Below the pieces are notes generated by a model. It searched no databases and was not told where the DNA came from. It saw nothing but the letters and a program-made list of their open reading frames with translations. A DNA stretch of 64,000 nt from Cheiracanthium punctorium. Its lineage: Eukaryota; Arthropoda; Arachnida; Araneae; Cheiracanthiidae. The translations under genes were made by a program, and so were the position numbers. Of the stretch, positions 58,802 to 64,000 are shown piece after piece; the stretch's first letter is position 1, and every line of letters begins with the position of its first letter. The stretch spans positions 868,001 to 932,000 of the forward strand of contig JAWZYV010016535.1 of the NCBI GenBank assembly GCA_038373885.1, written 5' to 3'.

Positions 58802-59768
58802 TATATAGTTAACATGCATCAAAATTTTTCTAGCTTTTTTTATTGTCAACTACAAATTAAACATTTTTCTTGAGATTCACCTATGTTTTGTAATGATACA
58901 TTATAACATCTTCTAAAGCTTCTTGTTTTGAAATTTGTGACAGTTTCATCACTGCCAGTTGCCAGTAGATACATTGTCACTGGTATCCTGGCAGTTGATA
59001 CTTTGTCATCAATCTCAGAAATAAGTTTGTTTACGTTCTTCCTACAAAAACTACATATTATTTTGTCCAGGAATCGATTTTTCACAGTTCGGCAATTTGT
59101 TAATTACCTCAGATAAATTTAAATTAATGGTTCTCAAACATTTTTTTTCTCTTTCTTTTATGGCACTTAAACGGGTTAAAACATGATGTTTGAAGTATTT
59201 CAAATTTATTCAAATAAAATAATTTGTGATGTTCACAAATATTAAGTAAAAGCTCAGATTGTACATTACTTCTCAAACTTATTAAGTTCAAGTCTGAAGG
59301 GCTTAATAATGCAGAACTTGATACAGTTTCTACTTGAGTATAAGTCCTTTTATGGCATTCAGTTCCATTTTCTTAGCTAATACTAAAGCACGTTTGGGAA
59401 TGTTCTGCTGCCATATTAAATGGAACTGATATTCAGGACTATTAAAAAAAAACAAAATACATTCTAATTTAAAGTCTTTCAATTAGATAAACAAAAATGA
59501 GCTTATATATAAAGCTGAATAATTTAGCTTTAGATTATTGGTTTAACTCTTTAAAATAATTTCAACAATCCCAGAGAACATCAAAAACAATTCCAAATTA
59601 CTCAAAGAACATCTTCACTTAATCAAAGAAAGGCAAAACTGATTCCAATTCTCAAAGCATCTGACCAAGGAAGAGATATTCACACCTGCAAACAAGAGGG
59701 TGACTCATTGGAAGAGGGAGTGGACCCCACCCCTTTAAGGCCGCTTTCCACATCGAGAGGGAGCCGCT

Positions 59769-60240
59769 CGCAGCTTGGCCAATTATCACGTGTAAGCAAT
59801 AAATTTTTCGCACTGCAGAGAAAGCGATACTCCGGACAAAAGGTAATTGGGGACCGTGGATAATATTGTGGTTTCACACCCCATCTATTGTTCGGTAGAG
59901 GACAGCATATGTGTCACCCAATGTAAAGGCCTCTGCCGATAACCAGAGACCGTCGCGGCTACAATGTATTTGAGGGGGTTTGGAAGCGGCGACTGGCAGC
60001 GACACATGGGGTGTCATCTACCGAATAATAGATGGGGTAGAAACCACAAGCGTAAAAACCGCAATATTATCCACGGTCCTCAATTACCTATTGTTCGAAG
60101 TATCTCCCCCTTTCTTCTGAGTGCGAAAAATTGATTGCTTACAAGTGATAGTTGGACAAGCGACCCGCGACAGTCTCTGGATATCGGCAGAGGCCTTAAG
60201 ACATGGCCAAATATCCTCCTTCAAATACATTGTAGCCGCA
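59769..60240. repeat. Interleaved inverted repeats (A-B-A'-B')
   Basis: 59769-59915 is the inverse of 60001-60162 and 59927-59983 is the inverse of 60165-60240. Shared words include GGTAATTG, CCGTGGATAATATTG, TACAATGTATTTGA and CTCTGCCGATA. The block is GC-richer than its surroundings. Confidence 0.85.
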
Positions 60241-61939
60241 GCAATCACTGGGTGTGGGCAATGGCCTTTACTATCTTAAACTACTCAGTATCTCCCCCTG
60301 CATCTACTCATATTACACCAGCTCCTTACCACACAACAAGCAGAAAGCATGTGATCTGATCTAGTTACAGTCCAAAAGCCTGTTGACTGAAAAGAGACTA
60401 CTGTCATAGTTCTTTTAAGCTGATGTAAAAATAAACAAAATTATGATAAAAACAAAAGTTTTTAAAATTGTTTTATATATAAACAATATGCAGATATGCT
60501 TTCTTCATGCCTCAGGCAATTTACACCCCCCCCCCCCAAAAAAAAAAAAAAAAAAAAATTACAAAATTGGCGGAGACAACATTTAAATTTGAAAATTTTC
60601 CAACCATGGAGCACTTAAATTTAACTAAATTTCTTTTTCTGCATGTTTCATTACTGTTAGAATAACTGTTCCTAAAAGTGCATAGTACAACTTCTGAAGA
60701 GATATTAAAAAAATCTTTGAATCTCTAAATTAGGATAACTTAATTGCATAAAAATAAAAAGTTGCATCATTTCTGGAGAAGAAAAAAAAAAAAAAAAAAC
60801 CCCAACCTGTTTCCACTTTTTCTCCCCAACCCCCATTTTTTTATTATTTGTTATCGCTCTCTTTTTCCTTTTTGCTTGAACTGATTAAAAAAATACTAAT
60901 TTAAACATTAATAAACTATTTTAACTTGATTTCCTATGACACACAATTAAATATAAATAAATACAAAGTTTTTAACTGACAGGTGAGGAGATTCCCATTA
61001 TAAACAAAGCATTGTCTACATTAAAAATAAATAAAATTAACAGTTATATTACTGATCTAAAATAAGTCAGAATGAGTGTAATTCGGCTTGTAGTTGACAA
61101 TAACAAAAAAAAAAAAAAAAAAAAGAAAGAAAGAAAGAAAAACTTCCAAGTTTTGACACATATTTACTATATGTATAATCAGATTTTGTTTAAAAAGTTT
61201 TATATTTTAAAAATAAAAAAATTAAATTTTAAGTAAAATAATTTTAACTCATTATTAACTTTTAAATAAAATAAGCACCTTTTTAAATTAAATAAATAAA
61301 AAATTATTTTATAATAACATTTGCATGCAGCATAACATTTTAAGAAAAATCATCAAAATATTTGGTTTTTAATTAAATTAACCTATTAGGACTCAAAATA
61401 CCACCATTTTTATTTTAAATTATCTTACTTTATGCATTTACATGTAAGTAAAAAAATAGTTTGCTTTGTTAAGAGCTGTGCCTTTTTCTGAAACAGCTTT
61501 TGCAAAATTATTGTTTTTATGAAATTTTTTTGAAAAAAACCAAGTTTATGAATTTTTGGGGGGTTCCAGTTTTAAACAGCACTATCGAATTATTTTTTTC
61601 TATAATCTCCAAACCTTTGTGACCATTTTGGTATAAATTTCAATTTAATATATTGAAAATAAAGAAAGTTATGATTTTTTATCTGAGAAAGCACCATTAA
61701 AATAAGTGTATGCAAAAACGCCATTTATGGTCACTTTCCTATTATTTTAATAATTTTTATCTTAAAAAGTATTAGAGATATTGAAGTAAAATTTTACATT
61801 GTTAGTTAGAACACTAATGGCTACATTTATAAAAATTTTCAAAGAAATCCGAGACGGTGGGTGACATGGCCTGGTTGATTTGAAATGGAATGACCCTGCA
61901 GCAAATGAGCGATATGAGATGAACGAAGCATAGTAAATT

Positions 61940-62066
61940 GTGCCATGTGCAGCCGGTCGACCCGCTGATCTGATTCCTTATATCTCAAAGCAAAGTATCG
62001 CTTACTCAATGGCTCATATCTCAAAAGTCTTGTATGTTCGGGCACTCGTATGTCGAGGTACCACTG
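61940..62066. mobile_element. Tigger-like right end, truncated
   Basis: GGGCACTCGTATGTCGAGG then TACCACTG followed by TA: a pogo-group terminal sequence. No matching left end was found. Confidence 0.55.
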
Positions 62067-62920
62067 TATACATCAGTCAGGTAGTATTCAAACACTATGG
62101 AAGTTTAACTCCTTTTGAACAAGAAGCATTAATCAACAAATTGTAAAATAAGATTTTATTTTAACATCAACAATCTGATCTACACATTTTTAAAACATCA
62201 AAGTACTGTTACCTTAGAAAAATCAAGAACTCTTGGGTTTTTATTTTAAAATTTGTCGGCAGTGAACAAACAGGTCCTAGTTACCAAAGAGGTCATTAAG
62301 GCCCAGGCTATAGTAAAGAAAATCTGTGGATGTGTGTGTGTGTGGGGGGGGGGGGAGGCTCAAAACTGCAATACTTTTTATTTAAAATGTTTAGAAACTA
62401 TTCAAAAAAGAAAACAAAAAACAATTCATACCAAATTTGATAAGTTTATATGTATTGATAAAAAGTTAATTGTAATTTCTATTATACATATAAGCATGTT
62501 TAAAAATACAATGTACTTTTGATTAAAAATGACTTCAGGAATATTAAGTTTAGATTCAAAACAGCTTTAAATAAAGTGGGCAGTTACGTATTATCCCGGC
62601 GGACTGCCAAGACGAGCAATTTTTTTGCCAAGAGAAATGCCGGGCGTATGAAATTATTAATAGTTTTAATACAATTGGCAACAGTTTGACAGAAAAATTG
62701 TTTGGTGGAAATGACCGCCGTGATAATATGCAAGTACCATAAAATGTATACTTTAGTTTCTGGTTTTCCCTACTTAATTAAATAACATGTGTTGGAACTA
62801 CTAATATTAGTTTAAGTGAAGCCAACTGTATTTTTTTTAAATACATCTTGTAAAATCAAATTGAAAAGCGCTCTTCTAAATGATACCAGGCCTATAGTAT
62901 CAGAAAGTGTTGGGCCCTGC

Positions 62921-63015
62921 AGAGACGGCCCGAGGGGCGTGCGGGGCCACAGGCGAAGCGCAAGAGCGGGGCTTTAGGCGACCGCCTACATTCGCACCCC
63001 CCTTGGGCCGGCCCT
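62921..63015. mobile_element. 95-bp GC-rich MITE
   Basis: Ends AGAGACGGCCCGAGG and CCTTGGGCCGGCCCT pair. GGGCCCTGC is duplicated at 62912-62920 and 63016-63024. Its base composition stands out sharply from the AT-rich flanks. Confidence 0.82.
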
Positions 63016-63025
63016 GGGCCCTGCC

Positions 63026-64000
63026 AGTAGATATATACTGAGATTACTTGAGACGAAAATTGGAATTGTATTACACTAATTGTGCTAATATACTTCTTTG
63101 GTAGTTCAGTAGCAAACAACCTAATGTGAGATGGCTTCTAAATACAGTAGAATGTAGAGATAAAAATATGTGCTGCTGAAGTTTTTTTGGAATATTATTA
63201 TTACACATGCAGGATGCAAGTGCATTGTACACGTTCCATGATGGTAGAGCTTTAGTATGGGTCCTTTGGCACACTTTTTATTTGGCGACTTTTTCTTGGC
63301 ACAATAAAGGATGGCATTATGGTAACACCGCCGTTTGATGATTAGAAGTTAAGATATGGTAAACCTAAACCTGGCAGTTTGTTCCTGGAAAATGGCGATG
63401 ACAATGTGCTTTATGGTTTTATTTTAGATTAAATTTTATTATTTAATTATTTTTTAAATTTAAAATGGATGTTCAGGTTTATACTGACTGTTTATATACA
63501 GTTTTGTATGAATAAATATTCTTTTGATAGTACGTTTCAGGTCAATATTTTTGTTCTCGATTGTTTATTTGTTAAGGGTAGAAGCAACAAATAATTAAGT
63601 TATTAATATTTTATACAGTGAAATAATTTGATATTTTGATTTTATTAGTTCCATATTGCAATAATTTAGCGATTTTAATCAAGGTATGAGATAAGCATTG
63701 TTTGTTCTTATTTGTTATGATTTCCTTTGTTTATTTGTTAAGGGTAGGAGCAAAAAAAAAAAAAATTGTTATTAATATAATATTTGAAATTTTGATTTTA
63801 TTATTTCAATATTGCAATAATTTAGCGATTTTAATTAAGGTATGAGATAAGCATTGTTTGTTATGATTTAAACTAATTCTTTACTTTTGCTTATGTAATC
63901 TTTTGTCAGAATGCTAAAATATATTTTTTGTCTTTTTTATTTGTTATTTTTGTGAGGTATTGTCTTTAGAATATTATTTGTTTGCATTATGTAATTTATT
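63026..64000. other. Right end of window, no gene seen
   Basis: AT-rich. Two related segments (63541-63700 and 63722-63860, both with TTTATTTGTTAAGGGTAG and TATTGCAATAATTTAGCG) form an imperfect tandem duplication of about 180 bases. Confidence 0.55.

Larger units (their letters stand above)
57381..61896. mobile_element. Element with about 720-bp terminal inverted repeats
   Basis: Left arm 57381-58100 and right arm 61181-61896 are near-identical inverses. They start GGGTCATTCCATTTCAAATC and end in its inverse. No target duplication is visible. A MITE (58108-58801) sits directly inside the left arm. The interior has no transposase, polymerase or integrase frame. Confidence 0.9.

Noticed and set aside
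1..64000. CRISPR array, bacterial operon or phage
   Set aside because: There are no regularly spaced short repeats with unique spacers and no dense gene order; introns and SINEs show a eukaryotic nuclear genome.

Overview
The window looks like nuclear DNA of an arthropod, plausibly a chelicerate. It is AT-rich, dense in microsatellites and poly-A/T runs, and carries one spliced gene with very long introns. The introns are packed with eukaryotic DNA transposons, SINEs and a Helitron. There is no operon structure, no rRNA and no intact tRNA gene. The taxon is inferred from style only.

The one host gene I can support runs on the minus strand across almost the whole window (first coding exon 55234, stop 2067). 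I reconstruct 14 coding exons whose splice phases agree throughout, giving about 909 codons. The product is a FAM234/ITFG-like type II membrane protein: an acidic cytoplasmic N-terminus, one membrane segment, and an FG-GAP-like beta-propeller ectodomain with repeated DxNxDGxxD motifs. It ends in a long C-terminal extension with a basic, furin-like site. Exons 1-10 are solid. Exons 11-14 are well supported by phase and strand, but exon 11 uses a poor donor and exon 13 has two possible donors.

Mobile elements, in order: a piggyBac 3' end (1-652) beside a broken hAT transposase piece; a 1.08-kb direct duplication (2884-3964 and 5928-7007); a TA-flanked MITE (10893-11519); a hAT with perfect 8-bp target duplication (12485-15716) that contains a pogo-like deletion derivative and a tRNA-like 291-bp tandem array; an unclassified transposon with long inverted ends (about 17650-20562); and a foldback element (21248-21777). 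A nested stack lies at 24412-29738: a GTGAC-rich element holds a mariner-like element, which holds a SINE and a hAT-like insertion. After it come a pogo-like transposase pseudogene (30136-31103), a SINE with perfect target duplication (31681-32112), a CAGTAGA MITE (32307-33004), a Helitron (33625-34655) and a second hAT (36921-40961). A P-element-like THAP transposon (43899-47656) is inserted in another mariner-like element (43609-49034). Two more CAGTAGA MITEs and a long-terminal-inverted-repeat element (57381-61896) with interleaved inverted repeats close the list.

The elements do not cooperate with the gene as far as I can see. They expand its introns. Most insertion ages can be ordered from the nesting, and several target duplications are perfect, so some insertions are recent.
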